DNA from: Bacteroides congonensis
Lineage (GTDB): Bacteria > Bacteroidota > Bacteroidia > Bacteroidales > Bacteroidaceae
Assembly (NCBI RefSeq): GCF_900130125.1
Contig: NZ_FQXY01000011.1
Location: 1,178,001-1,242,000, forward strand
Direction: 5' to 3'
Length of the DNA stretch: 64,000 nt
Positions 34,668 to 43,835 of this stretch are shown piece after piece; position 1 is the first letter of the stretch, and each line of letters opens with the position of its first letter. The position numbers and the translations under genes are program-made. The notes under the pieces are model-generated. The model was not told where the DNA came from and made no database searches. It was given only the letters and a program-made list of their open reading frames with translations.

Positions 34668-36125
34668 ATGGTAGAAAGTGTAAAAAAGCAGACATTATCA
34701 GGAGTTAAGTGGACAGCGCTGGAACAATTTAGTACACAAGCCATCACTTTTGTCCTTGGAGTTATACTTGCTCGCATATTATCACCATCTGATTATGGTA
34801 CAATAGGTGTATTGGCTGTTTTTATGGCTGTGTCACAAACATTCATAGACAGTGGTTTTGGCCAAGCCTTGATACGTAAACCTGATCTAAAAGATATAGA
34901 TTGTAACACTGTGTTCTATTTTAATATAGGCATATCCATATTGTGCTATATTATACTTTTTATATGTTCACCTTTCATTGCAGAATTTTTCAATATGCCA
35001 ATATTAAACCGTATTGTAAAAATATATTGTGTAATATTGGTGATTGGCGCATTAGAATCAGTACAGATTAGTCGACTGACTATTAATCTTAATTTTAAGG
35101 CTCTTGCTAAAGTTAATGTAGCTTCAACATTCGTATCTGGTATTATTGGCTTATCACTGGCTTATCTTGGGTATGGTGTTTGGGCTCTTGTTTGGCAAAG
35201 TGTTTTGTCGAGGATTTTTCATGTTATTATGATTTGGAGTGTTGCAAGGTGGCATCCACAGTTTGCTTTTTCAAAGAATTCTTTTGATAATCTTTTTGGT
35301 TTTGGCAGTAAATTGTTAGCTGGAGGATTACTATGGCAAATGTATTCAAATTTAATTCCTATTATCATTGGGAAATTTTTTACAGCAAAAGATCTTGGTT
35401 TCTATAACAGAGGTACAAGTTTAGCACAATTGCCAAGCGGAACAATAATGGGAGTGTTGGAAAAAGTTACATTTCCTATACTTGCCAAATTGCAGAATGA
35501 TACGGGGCATTTAATATTTATCTATCGAAAATACATTAAAAGCTCCTCTATGGCAATAATGTTTTGCTTGTTGCTGCTTGCTGCTCTTGCAAAACCAATA
35601 GTCTTGATTCTTCTTACAGAAAAGTGGGTTGACTGTGTTGTTTATTTGCAAATCTTCATTTTTGCTGAAATGTTTGATCATGTGCAAAAACTTAATTTGA
35701 ATCTGTTAAAGGTTACAGGTCGTAGTGATTATGTGCTAAAATTAGAAATATATAAGCGAACTATATCAGTCGCAATAATTGTCATATCAGCCTATTGGGG
35801 TGTGATAGGAATTTGTGCATCAAGAGTGATTATTGCACAAATTTCGTTGGCTTTTAATACTTATTATACAGGTAAATTATTCGGGATGGGCTATTTTGCT
35901 CAAGTGAGAGATTTTATGCCTTACGCATTGTTAAGTATCATTGCTTGTGCACCCTCTTATATTTTGACCTTTCTACCTATATCAAACTGGATAATGTTAA
36001 TATTAGGTGGTATGTCTGCCCCTTTTATATATATATTAATATTGCATGTCAAGCATGATGAGGCATATATGGAATTTGTTAAGCCTGTTATAAGCAAATA
36101 TAAATTGCGTAAACAAAGAATATGA
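34668..36125 (+). CDS. Wzx-type polysaccharide flippase
   Basis: 485 residues with about 12-14 membrane helices. The N-terminal KKQTLSGVKWTALEQFSTQAITFVLGVILARILSPSDYG is the standard opening of the MATE-like polysaccharide transporter family. It moves the lipid-linked repeat unit across the inner membrane. It overlaps the next gene by 4 bases. Strongly AT-rich like its neighbours. Confidence 0.92.
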   Translation: MVESVKKQTLSGVKWTALEQFSTQAITFVLGVILARILSPSDYGTIGVLAVFMAVSQTFIDSGFGQALIRKPDLKDIDCNTVFYFNIGISILCYIILFICSPFIAEFFNMPILNRIVKIYCVILVIGALESVQISRLTINLNFKALAKVNVASTFVSGIIGLSLAYLGYGVWALVWQSVLSRIFHVIMIWSVARWHPQFAFSKNSFDNLFGFGSKLLAGGLLWQMYSNLIPIIIGKFFTAKDLGFYNRGTSLAQLPSGTIMGVLEKVTFPILAKLQNDTGHLIFIYRKYIKSSSMAIMFCLLLLAALAKPIVLILLTEKWVDCVVYLQIFIFAEMFDHVQKLNLNLLKVTGRSDYVLKLEIYKRTISVAIIVISAYWGVIGICASRVIIAQISLAFNTYYTGKLFGMGYFAQVRDFMPYALLSIIACAPSYILTFLPISNWIMLILGGMSAPFIYILILHVKHDEAYMEFVKPVISKYKLRKQRI

Positions 36126-37399
36126 ATTTTATAAAACACATATTTGAGATTGTACTGAATCTTCAAGAACATTATGATTTGCATAAATGCAGGCTGTATG
36201 ATGTTAAGCGTGCACCTTCAAAAGTCATTTTGAAAAAAGCTGCAGAGATTAGAAAGAAGAATATTATAAAAGTTGCTTTTGTGGTTTATGATATCTCAAA
36301 ATGGAAATCTGAGGAATTATATCTTCAAATGCTGGAACATCCCCGCTTTGAACCAGTGTTAGTTCCTGTAATGTGTTACCATGGAGATTATGTTGAAAGC
36401 ACAAGGCAGTTTGATAAATGTATGGAAACTCTCAAAGCAAAGAATTATAAGTATATTGTTGGTAGCCCCCATGTTGATATTGATGATTTAGTACGGCCTG
36501 ATATTGTGTTTTATGGCGAATTGTATGATGGATTATTTGATAAACAATATGCATTCTTATACAACACGAAAAGAACTTCATTAGCTTGCTATGTACCATA
36601 TTGTTTTCGTAATACCAACATTCCAGAAACTATTAATCATTTAGAGAACAATCTTGTGTGGATGGGCTTTGTAGAAAATAATTATACGTTGGAGGATTTT
36701 CGTCCGATAATGACCAATAATGCGGTGAATCATTATGTGACAGGACTTCCTATTCAAGACTCTTTTATAAAAGCATTCCAGAATCATCAAGATGTATGGA
36801 AAATTCAGAGGACTAATAAAAAATGTATTATTTGGGCTCCGTCTCATACAATTAAAGGTGAAAATTTGCGAAATGCATACGAGCAATCTACATTCTTAGA
36901 CATTGCTGATGAAATGTTGCAGTTGGTTGAGAAATATAAAGATTCTATTCAATGGGCATTCAAGCCTCACCCAGTACTTAAGCGTAAGCTAATACAAGTT
37001 TGGGGGCAAGAGCGAACAGATGCATACTATGCTAAGTGGGCAGAGTTGGATAATACCCAGTTAGAAGAGGGGCAATATGTTGATCTTTTTATGGGTAGTG
37101 ATGCTTTGATTCATGATTGTATGTCCTTTATGGTTGAGTATATGTATACAGAAAAACCTCTCCTGTTTTTGAGTAATGGTCATGATAATATGAATATATG
37201 CAACACACAAACAAAAGAAGCATTTAAGTTACACTATAAAGGTGCAACTATTGAAGAAGTTGAGACGTTTCTTTTAAATATTGTTATGGATGAATATGAT
37301 GATTTGAAAACAAAACGAGTTGAATACAAGAAAAAGTACCTAACTCCACCTAACAATCGCTCTTCATCACAAAACATTATTGACGCAATATTGGGTTGA
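36122..37399 (+). CDS. CDP-glycerol glycerophosphotransferase-like protein (TagB/TagF family)
   Basis: 425 residues. The C-terminal half carries the family features: IIWAPSHT near 232, IQWAFKPHPVL, and DLFMGSDALIHDCMSFMVEYMYTEKPLLFL, the S-D-x-x-x-x-D-x-S-x-x-x-E-Y signature. Family members move glycerol phosphate or a poly-alcohol phosphate from a CDP carrier. With the cytidylyltransferase at 32485 it suggests a phosphate-containing, teichoic-acid-like unit in the capsule. It has no signal peptide or clear membrane helix, so it probably acts at the inner face of the inner membrane. Confidence 0.75.
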   Translation: MNFIKHIFEIVLNLQEHYDLHKCRLYDVKRAPSKVILKKAAEIRKKNIIKVAFVVYDISKWKSEELYLQMLEHPRFEPVLVPVMCYHGDYVESTRQFDKCMETLKAKNYKYIVGSPHVDIDDLVRPDIVFYGELYDGLFDKQYAFLYNTKRTSLACYVPYCFRNTNIPETINHLENNLVWMGFVENNYTLEDFRPIMTNNAVNHYVTGLPIQDSFIKAFQNHQDVWKIQRTNKKCIIWAPSHTIKGENLRNAYEQSTFLDIADEMLQLVEKYKDSIQWAFKPHPVLKRKLIQVWGQERTDAYYAKWAELDNTQLEEGQYVDLFMGSDALIHDCMSFMVEYMYTEKPLLFLSNGHDNMNICNTQTKEAFKLHYKGATIEEVETFLLNIVMDEYDDLKTKRVEYKKKYLTPPNNRSSSQNIIDAILG

Positions 37400-37425
37400 T
37401 TTGATAATTAATTTTTTTATAAAAA

Positions 37426-38382
37426 ATGCAACTTTTATTTATTATAAAAAAAGCTGTTATCAAGTTTTTCGTTATAATCGACTACTTGAAACAACTGACA
37501 CAATATACTTGTAGAATTGTCATCAGGCGAAAACTTGCAAATGTTCGTGTTTTGAATACTGAAGATTCCATCGATTATATTATTAGGAACAGATGTAGTC
37601 TGAGTCGTTATGGCGATGGCGAGTTCTCTATGGCTTGGCAGTATATTACTGGTAAGCGGTATATGAACGAATCATATTTTCAACAATATGACAAGGAGTT
37701 AGGGAAACGCCTTGCAGAGATATTGCAACAAACAAATTTTGATAATACTAAACATGCTGTGGGGATTTCATATTCTTATTATAATGGTTTAAGAGGGTTG
37801 GTTTTTGATGCGAGAAGATATTTGATGTATTTCATTAATAGCCATCATAGTTTGCTTTTGTCTAGTATCAATATAGATAGACTGTATTTAAATTCTGAAC
37901 TTACACGTTTTTATATTACAAGAAAAGACAAAAAGAGATCACGTAAGGTTATTCAACAAATGTCTAAAATCTGGGAGGGTAGAAATATTTGTTTTATAGA
38001 AGGCGAAAAATCTAGATTGGGGATAGGCAACGATTTATTCGAAAATGTAAAATCTGTTAAAAGAATTTTATGCCCAGCAGAGGGTGCATATGATAAGTAC
38101 AACGAAATAATAAACAAAGCGAAAGAACAACCTAAAGATACTTTATTCTTATTGGCTTTAGGAATGACAGCTACAGTAATGGCCTATGATTTGAGCTTAT
38201 ATGGGCTTCAGGCTATCGACTTAGGACACGTAGATATTGAATACGAGTGGATGAGAATGGGTGTAAAACAAAAAGTACCGGTACCTAACAAATACACTAA
38301 TGAAGTTGAAGGCGGAAAACAACCGGGAAACATCGTGAATACAATCTACGAAACACAAATTATTGCACGAATAGGCTGTTAA
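37426..38382 (+). CDS. GT-D fold glycosyltransferase (DUF1792-like)
   Basis: 318 residues. The DxE motif of the GT-D fold is visible in SLSRYGDGEFSMAW (about residue 65), and the C-terminal half has LCPAEGAYDKYNEII and LFLLALGMTATVMAYDLSLYGLQAIDLGH, all typical of the SP_1767/DUF1792 group. Known members transfer glucose to bacterial glycoproteins; here it probably adds one sugar of the repeat unit. Unusual among capsule enzymes, most of which are GT-A or GT-B. Confidence 0.8.
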   Translation: MQLLFIIKKAVIKFFVIIDYLKQLTQYTCRIVIRRKLANVRVLNTEDSIDYIIRNRCSLSRYGDGEFSMAWQYITGKRYMNESYFQQYDKELGKRLAEILQQTNFDNTKHAVGISYSYYNGLRGLVFDARRYLMYFINSHHSLLLSSINIDRLYLNSELTRFYITRKDKKRSRKVIQQMSKIWEGRNICFIEGEKSRLGIGNDLFENVKSVKRILCPAEGAYDKYNEIINKAKEQPKDTLFLLALGMTATVMAYDLSLYGLQAIDLGHVDIEYEWMRMGVKQKVPVPNKYTNEVEGGKQPGNIVNTIYETQIIARIGC

Positions 38383-38393
38383 TTCATTTATTT

Positions 38394-39353
38394 ATGATAC
38401 ACATAGGATTATGCGCTGACGATAAATTTGCTTTGCCATTAGGTGTTTGCATTACCTCAATTTTTGAAACAAATAAAGCAAATGATGTATTTGTTCATGT
38501 TTTAACAAAGGGGTTATCTCAAGTGAATATAGCTAAGTTGAATGAAACTTCAAAGCGATATAATCAACATATCGATATTCATTTGATAGAGGATACAATC
38601 TTTGATGGTTTCCCCATTTCGAAACTGTTCCCTAAGGCAATATATTTCAGGTATCTTTTTGCAGATATACTGTCAAAAAATATAAAAAAAATATTATATA
38701 TAGATTGCGACACTATTGTATTGCAAAGTGTGGCGGATTTATATAATGTAGATATAACAGACTCACCTATAGCCGCAGTAGAAGACCGAAATGGTGATGA
38801 TATCCTTGACCGAAATCGTATTGAGATTTATGATGGCAATTATTTTAATTCTGGTGTTCTTTTAATGAATCTTGAATATTGGAGACATAATGAGAGTTTC
38901 AAGCAATTATCGAAGTTCATTACAGACAATCCTAGTAAATGTCTGTGGCCAGACCAAGACGCTTTAAATATAATTTTTCATAACGAGGTTGTTTGGCTTC
39001 CTTTTAAATATAATTTTTTAATATCCTTCTTTGATTCATTTGACTCGTATAGGTTACATAAGAAAAAGTGGGCCTCAATATTAGATTCGTCTAATTGTAT
39101 TGTAATTCTTCATTATGCCACAAAAGAAAAACCTTGGTATAATGATAGCAAGCATCCACTAACTTTTATTTGGAGATACTTCTATAGCAAAAGCGTATGG
39201 AATTCTGTAACTTTAAAAAATAATCGTAGTTTGACAGATATTCTTTATACAATATACAAAACAAAGGTATTAAAATGGCCAATGTATACTATTAATCCAT
39301 TGATGAAAGATGCAATAGAAAAGTTGAGGCAAGATTATACTTTAAAGAATTAA
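38394..39353 (+). CDS. Glycosyltransferase family 8
   Basis: 319 residues. The GT8 core shows IHIGLCADDKFALPLGVCITSIFE at the start, the DxD in LYIDCDTIVL (about 103-107), YFNSGVLLMNLEYWR, WPDQDALNIIF and ILHYATKEKPW. Retaining galactosyl- or glucosyltransferases belong here. Probably adds one sugar of the capsule repeat at the cytoplasmic face. Donor sugar not predictable. Confidence 0.9.
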   Translation: MIHIGLCADDKFALPLGVCITSIFETNKANDVFVHVLTKGLSQVNIAKLNETSKRYNQHIDIHLIEDTIFDGFPISKLFPKAIYFRYLFADILSKNIKKILYIDCDTIVLQSVADLYNVDITDSPIAAVEDRNGDDILDRNRIEIYDGNYFNSGVLLMNLEYWRHNESFKQLSKFITDNPSKCLWPDQDALNIIFHNEVVWLPFKYNFLISFFDSFDSYRLHKKKWASILDSSNCIVILHYATKEKPWYNDSKHPLTFIWRYFYSKSVWNSVTLKNNRSLTDILYTIYKTKVLKWPMYTINPLMKDAIEKLRQDYTLKN

Positions 39354-39357
39354 GGCT

Positions 39358-40341
39358 ATGAAAGAAAAATCTATGAAGTGTCCAGTTGTTTCTATATTAG
39401 TTCCAGCATATAATGCATCAGCCTTTCTTTCTCAATGTATGGAAAGCATTGTCAATCAAACTTATCCTAATCTGCAAGTAGTTGTGGTGGATGATGGGTC
39501 AAAGGATAGTACGTTAGTGATTGCGGAGCAGTATGCCGCAAAATATCCTTGCGTGGAGGTGTATCATCAGGAAAATGCTGGAGTGGCAGAAGCACGTAAC
39601 AAACTCCTTTCGTTAGCTAAGGGTGATTATGTGCTTTTTGTGGATAGTGATGATTGGATAGAGTATGATATGGTGGAACGTATGCTCTGTACAATTAATG
39701 AGCTAAGAGTAGATATTGCAGTTTGTGGTTGTATAAAGGTAAAAGATGATAAGCAGACATATTGTCCAGTGACCTATAGTCGACAAATACTTGAAGGTCA
39801 GGAAAATATTATCAGAGCATTGCTCTTTCATAAAGAATTAAATGGTTCGCTTTGGAATAAATTGGTTCCTCGCAAGTTTTATGAAGGTCTCACTTTCCGA
39901 AAAGATATATGGTATGGTGAGGATTGCTTATTTTTTTGGCAAGCACTTAATCGTGGGGTAGAGAAGATTTGTTATGTCACAGAATGTTTTTACCATTATC
40001 GTATGAATAACCAAAGCATATCGCATGAGCCATTCAATTATAAAAAGATTACAGGTCATGAAGTTTGGAAACAAATAAACAATGATGTGCAAGTGAATTG
40101 GTCTGCACTTTCAGATTTAGGCAAGGCTGCTTATGCAGTATCAGATATGTGGTTGTTGTATTATGCAGCTGGGGCTGGATATAAAAAAGATGATTATATT
40201 AAGATATATCAATCAAATGTTAGAAGTCATCTTAGAAAAATATATAGCTCTGGATTAATAGCAAAAAAGAAGTTTTTATTTGCTATGTTAGTTGCTTATA
40301 GTTATAGATTAGGTGGTTTTGTGGTAAAGCATGTAGGGTAA
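39358..40341 (+). CDS. Glycosyltransferase family 2
   Basis: 327 residues. GT-A core: VSILVPAYNASAFLSQCMESI, VVVDDGSKDST, and DSD in VLFVDSDDWIEYD, followed by the acceptor-site LWNKLVPRKFYEGL and EDCLFFWQALNRG stretches. Start 39358 or the in-frame ATG at 39373. Inverting transferase that would add one capsule sugar. Confidence 0.9.
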   Translation: MKEKSMKCPVVSILVPAYNASAFLSQCMESIVNQTYPNLQVVVVDDGSKDSTLVIAEQYAAKYPCVEVYHQENAGVAEARNKLLSLAKGDYVLFVDSDDWIEYDMVERMLCTINELRVDIAVCGCIKVKDDKQTYCPVTYSRQILEGQENIIRALLFHKELNGSLWNKLVPRKFYEGLTFRKDIWYGEDCLFFWQALNRGVEKICYVTECFYHYRMNNQSISHEPFNYKKITGHEVWKQINNDVQVNWSALSDLGKAAYAVSDMWLLYYAAGAGYKKDDYIKIYQSNVRSHLRKIYSSGLIAKKKFLFAMLVAYSYRLGGFVVKHVG

Positions 40342-40344
40342 TTT

Positions 40345-41466
40345 ATGAAACGAACAAAAGTTTGTATTTTGCAAAACGGGTTGGCAAGAGGTGGTACAGA
40401 TACATTTGTGGTAAATTTATGCAAAAGAATAGATAAATCTAATTTTGAGATTGTTGTAGTAAATTGTAATAATCAACCTAAATGTATTGTCAGAGAACAA
40501 GATGTTCTTTCGCAAGGCGTCAAAATAGAGCATACAGGTGACTTGCTGGGTTTGAGAAATAAGTTAATGCATTATTGGCGACTTTATAAAATCTTAAAGA
40601 AAGGCAAATTTGAGTTTTTTCAAACAAATATAGATCTTCAAAATGGACCTCAATTATTGGTGGCAAAATTGGCAGGTATACCAGTAAGGATATGTCACTC
40701 ACATAATACACAGCAACAAGCAGAAGTTATTAATAGTAGGTCATTATCACTTCGCATATATCAGAATGTAATGCGATGGTTGTGTTGGAATTGTTCAACT
40801 AGACGTTGTGGATGCAGTGAAGAAGCAATGGAATTTTTGTTTAAAGGCAGGCAATGGAGGCAAAATGAATATCCATCTGTTATCTATAACGGTATTGATA
40901 TCGTTCATTTTAGAAAGCATATTGATATTGAAGCTAAGAAGTCGGAACTTAGGCTTTCGAAGAAGAAGCATATACTTACTGTGGGGCAAATGGTATTGCA
41001 GAAGAATCCAGAGTTTATAGTTAAATGCATATCATCCTATCTTAAAAAGAATAATGACTCTGATTTCGTATGGATTGGTGTGGGGCCAGAAAAAGAACGA
41101 ATAGATAAATGGTTAGTAGAAACAGGAATGGCAGACAGATTTCATTTCCTTGGTTCTCGAAACGATGTAAACGAAGTGATGCAATGCTGCGACTGCTTTT
41201 TCCTGCCAAGCCATTTTGAAGGGTTGGGTATAGTTATGATAGAAGCTCAAGCTGCAGGTCTTTCATGTGTTGTGTCTACAGCTATCCCACCTCTTGCAAA
41301 TTGTGGAAAAGTGGAATATGTTTCGCTCGATGATTCATACAATAATTGGCATTCTGCTATAGATAGAGCCATTGAGAATAAATCAACAATTAACGAAGAT
41401 ACTTTGCAAAAGTTCTCGATTGAGAATATGGCAAAGCAAATGACACAAGTATTTACAGTAAAATGA
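40345..41466 (+). CDS. Glycosyltransferase family 4 (EpsF-like)
   Basis: 373 residues, GT-B fold. The N-terminal loop GLARGGTDTFVVNL and the C-terminal donor site LTVGQMVLQKNPEF and FFLPSHFEGLGIVMIEAQAAGLSCVVS (E-x7-E region) are typical of EpsF-type GT4. Retaining transferase for a capsule sugar. It begins 3 bases after the previous gene. Confidence 0.9.
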   Translation: MKRTKVCILQNGLARGGTDTFVVNLCKRIDKSNFEIVVVNCNNQPKCIVREQDVLSQGVKIEHTGDLLGLRNKLMHYWRLYKILKKGKFEFFQTNIDLQNGPQLLVAKLAGIPVRICHSHNTQQQAEVINSRSLSLRIYQNVMRWLCWNCSTRRCGCSEEAMEFLFKGRQWRQNEYPSVIYNGIDIVHFRKHIDIEAKKSELRLSKKKHILTVGQMVLQKNPEFIVKCISSYLKKNNDSDFVWIGVGPEKERIDKWLVETGMADRFHFLGSRNDVNEVMQCCDCFFLPSHFEGLGIVMIEAQAAGLSCVVSTAIPPLANCGKVEYVSLDDSYNNWHSAIDRAIENKSTINEDTLQKFSIENMAKQMTQVFTVK

Positions 41467-41467
41467 T

Positions 41468-42682
41468 ATGAGAATAGTATTTGTTAATCTCCATGCAGAT
41501 TGGATGTTATTAAAAACATCATCTGTAATGGTATATAAGTTTTCACCTGCTATCAAACATGGTTATCTCTTGAACTATCTTTTACGACATCCCGAGTATG
41601 AGGTATGCAATTATATAAACGATAGAGGATTCTCACTATTAACAAAGGGAAATAGTGTTTTATTGAAATTCTTGAATTTATTCAGCATATTAGAGAACAT
41701 AATTATCTTGAGCAAAAATAACATTGAACGCAAGAAGATAACTGTAATAACAAATCCAAAGGATATTCGTCCTGACGATATTGTAATAGCGTATAACTTC
41801 CACCATGAGCATTATCGTGGCTTGGAGAATGTGAAAGGCTTCAAGGCTTTGAGTATGCTTCATTTTCATGGTATATCAGAGGAGGATAAGTTGATAGAGA
41901 AGGCAAATGTGGATTGTTATTTCAATGAGGTTAATCTGCGGAAGACCTCAGAGCTATTCCTTCATTTTTACCATCAGGAGCATCCTTGGATTGTGATACC
42001 ATTCGTGTTTGCTCAGCGTTTCCATAACAAGAAGCCTTTTGCAGAGCGTCAAAACAAAGCATTTTCGGTAGGTACAATTACATATAAAGTGCACAAGGAG
42101 TATTTTGAGGTATACGATGAAAGTTGTTTACAACCTGTTAGGAAGTTCGTAAAAGATAATCCTGAGTTCTTCAATGATACCATAGATTGCTATAGTGAAG
42201 ATTACCTTGAAGGTGATGAGGGTAAGAAGGTTAAGACTACAGACAATAAACTAGTAGTATTATATAAGAAGATTTACAATCGCTTCCATACAGGTCAGCA
42301 AAAAAAGTATTTCTCGTTTGATATGGTTGAGAAGTTCAATGACTACAAGATGTGTATCGTAGGTGAAGAGCGTATTGGCTTGCCTGGTATAGGGTTCGTA
42401 GAGGGTATGGCTTGTGGTGCTGCATATCTTGGTATTGATTCACCTATGTATCGTGACTATGGTCTTATTCCTGGCACTCATTACATTGCTTACGATGGTA
42501 CAAAGGAAGGACTGCGTAAGACAATTGAATACTATCAGATGCCAGAGCATCAGGAGGAACTTGAACGTATAGCAACGACTGGTTGTGAGTTCGTACGTAT
42601 AAAATTCCAAGGAGATGTGGTTGCAGAGCATCTATTCAAGGAACTTGTTCGCCTTCGCGATGAGAAGTTAGCAAAGAAATGA
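41468..42682 (+). CDS. Putative GT-B glycosyltransferase
   Basis: 404 residues. No strong N-terminal signature, but the C-terminal GLPGIGFVEGMACGAAYLGIDSPMYRDYGLIPGTHYIAYDG has the E-G-M-A-C-G and late Y-x-D layout of GT-B donor domains. It follows the GT4 gene by one base. Likely a capsule glycosyltransferase; family and donor not identified. Confidence 0.65.
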   Translation: MRIVFVNLHADWMLLKTSSVMVYKFSPAIKHGYLLNYLLRHPEYEVCNYINDRGFSLLTKGNSVLLKFLNLFSILENIIILSKNNIERKKITVITNPKDIRPDDIVIAYNFHHEHYRGLENVKGFKALSMLHFHGISEEDKLIEKANVDCYFNEVNLRKTSELFLHFYHQEHPWIVIPFVFAQRFHNKKPFAERQNKAFSVGTITYKVHKEYFEVYDESCLQPVRKFVKDNPEFFNDTIDCYSEDYLEGDEGKKVKTTDNKLVVLYKKIYNRFHTGQQKKYFSFDMVEKFNDYKMCIVGEERIGLPGIGFVEGMACGAAYLGIDSPMYRDYGLIPGTHYIAYDGTKEGLRKTIEYYQMPEHQEELERIATTGCEFVRIKFQGDVVAEHLFKELVRLRDEKLAKK

Positions 42683-42756
42683 ATATTTTGGTTTGTCTTA
42701 TTAGAAAAATAGTAAACCATTGCAATGGTTATGTAAAAAATCGTAGGTAATAATGT

Positions 42757-42957
42757 GTGTACACTTCCCCAGTAGCAGAAAAGTTAAATCATATAATTTC
42801 AACTTTGCCTCATTTCAATGAGACTGTCTATAAATTGGGTTATGGTTTTGTAGAATACATATTACTTTTTGCATATTGCGTTTTGATGGTATATTTCTGC
42901 AACCGATTTTTGCCAACTCTTACAGGTGGAATTAAACAAAATAGAAATTCAATATAA
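42757..42957 (+). pseudogene. Fragment of a membrane protein gene (C-terminal end)
   Basis: 66 codons read from a GTG. One strong membrane helix (GFVEYILLFAYCVLMVYFC) and a short polar tail. It has no credible start and sits in a 280-base gap (42683-42962) just before the composition changes from AT-rich to more GC-rich. It looks like the 3' end of a lost membrane protein gene, perhaps an acyltransferase or polymerase. Parent not recognised. Confidence 0.35.
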
Positions 42958-42962
42958 TCGCT

Positions 42963-43730
42963 ATGCGTAAACTACATATCGTAATGCCTATGGCTGGTGA
43001 TGGTTCTCGTTTTCTGAAGGAGGGATGGAACACCCCGAAGCCACTTATTCAACTTCATGGTAAGGAACTCTTCTTGCGCGCTATTGGTAGTGTTAGCGAA
43101 AAGGACATTGAGATGAAGTATAGCTTTATTGTTCGTCAGGAACATATCGACAAGTACCACATTGACGAAGGTATTAAAAGTATCTTGCCAGATGCCAACA
43201 TCTTCTCAGTACTTAAGACTACGCGTGGAGCAGTTGAGACCTGCCTCATGGCCGAAAGCTCCATCGCCGACAACGATGCTGTTATCGTGATGGACTGCGA
43301 TCTCGAATTTCGCAGCAAGCGCTTCATTGAGATTATCAAAGAGGAACTTTCGCAAGGGACAAAAGACAAGGGACAAGAGACAACAATCAACGGGGGAGCC
43401 TTGGTTTCTTTCGAGAGCAATGAGCCACGCTACAGTTATGCCGCCCTTGGCGAGGATGGCAATGTAGTTCGTACTGCTGAGAAGGAAGTTATCAGTAATC
43501 ACGCCCTCTGTGGCGCCTACTTCTTTAGCAGTGGCAAGACCTTCAAAAACATAGCCCATCGCTTACTTGATGAACCCGAATTCAAAAAGCCCGAGTACTA
43601 TGTGTCACTACTCTACAACTATCTTCTTGCTGATGGTGCACGTGTGCGTTTAGCGCCCATGGAGGAGTACTATAGTTATGGTACTCCTGAGGAGTTAAAG
43701 CGATATTTGCAATCTGATTATAGTAAATAA
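42963..43730 (+). CDS. Sugar nucleotidyltransferase-like protein
   Basis: 255 residues. The GlmU/RmlA-type fold shows LHIVMPMAGDGSRFLKEGWNTPKPLI (the G-x-G-x-R-F and K-P loops) at the start and the metal site VIVMDCDLEF near residue 104. It would activate a sugar or alcohol phosphate with NTP. A heptanucleotide repeat in the gene encodes QGTKDKGQETTING (about 130-143), a loop insertion. Its domain resembles the C-terminal domain of the protein encoded at 45309, so the two may act together. Confidence 0.75.
   Translation: MRKLHIVMPMAGDGSRFLKEGWNTPKPLIQLHGKELFLRAIGSVSEKDIEMKYSFIVRQEHIDKYHIDEGIKSILPDANIFSVLKTTRGAVETCLMAESSIADNDAVIVMDCDLEFRSKRFIEIIKEELSQGTKDKGQETTINGGALVSFESNEPRYSYAALGEDGNVVRTAEKEVISNHALCGAYFFSSGKTFKNIAHRLLDEPEFKKPEYYVSLLYNYLLADGARVRLAPMEEYYSYGTPEELKRYLQSDYSK
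43356..43390 (+). repeat. Heptanucleotide repeat, five units, inside the nucleotidyltransferase gene
   Basis: Consecutive units GGGACAA, AAGACAA, GGGACAA, GAGACAA, CAATCAA. Unit length 7 is not a multiple of 3, so gain or loss of one unit would shift the frame. A second tract of the same family lies at 46165. Confidence 0.75.
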
Positions 43731-43835
43731 TTGATAATGAATGCGCTACTTCGTACATCCGCCTGTAACTAGGATAGTAAGCTTATAAGCATCATTACTC
43801 CTGTATATAATGCCGAGAAGTACCTTGATGACTGT

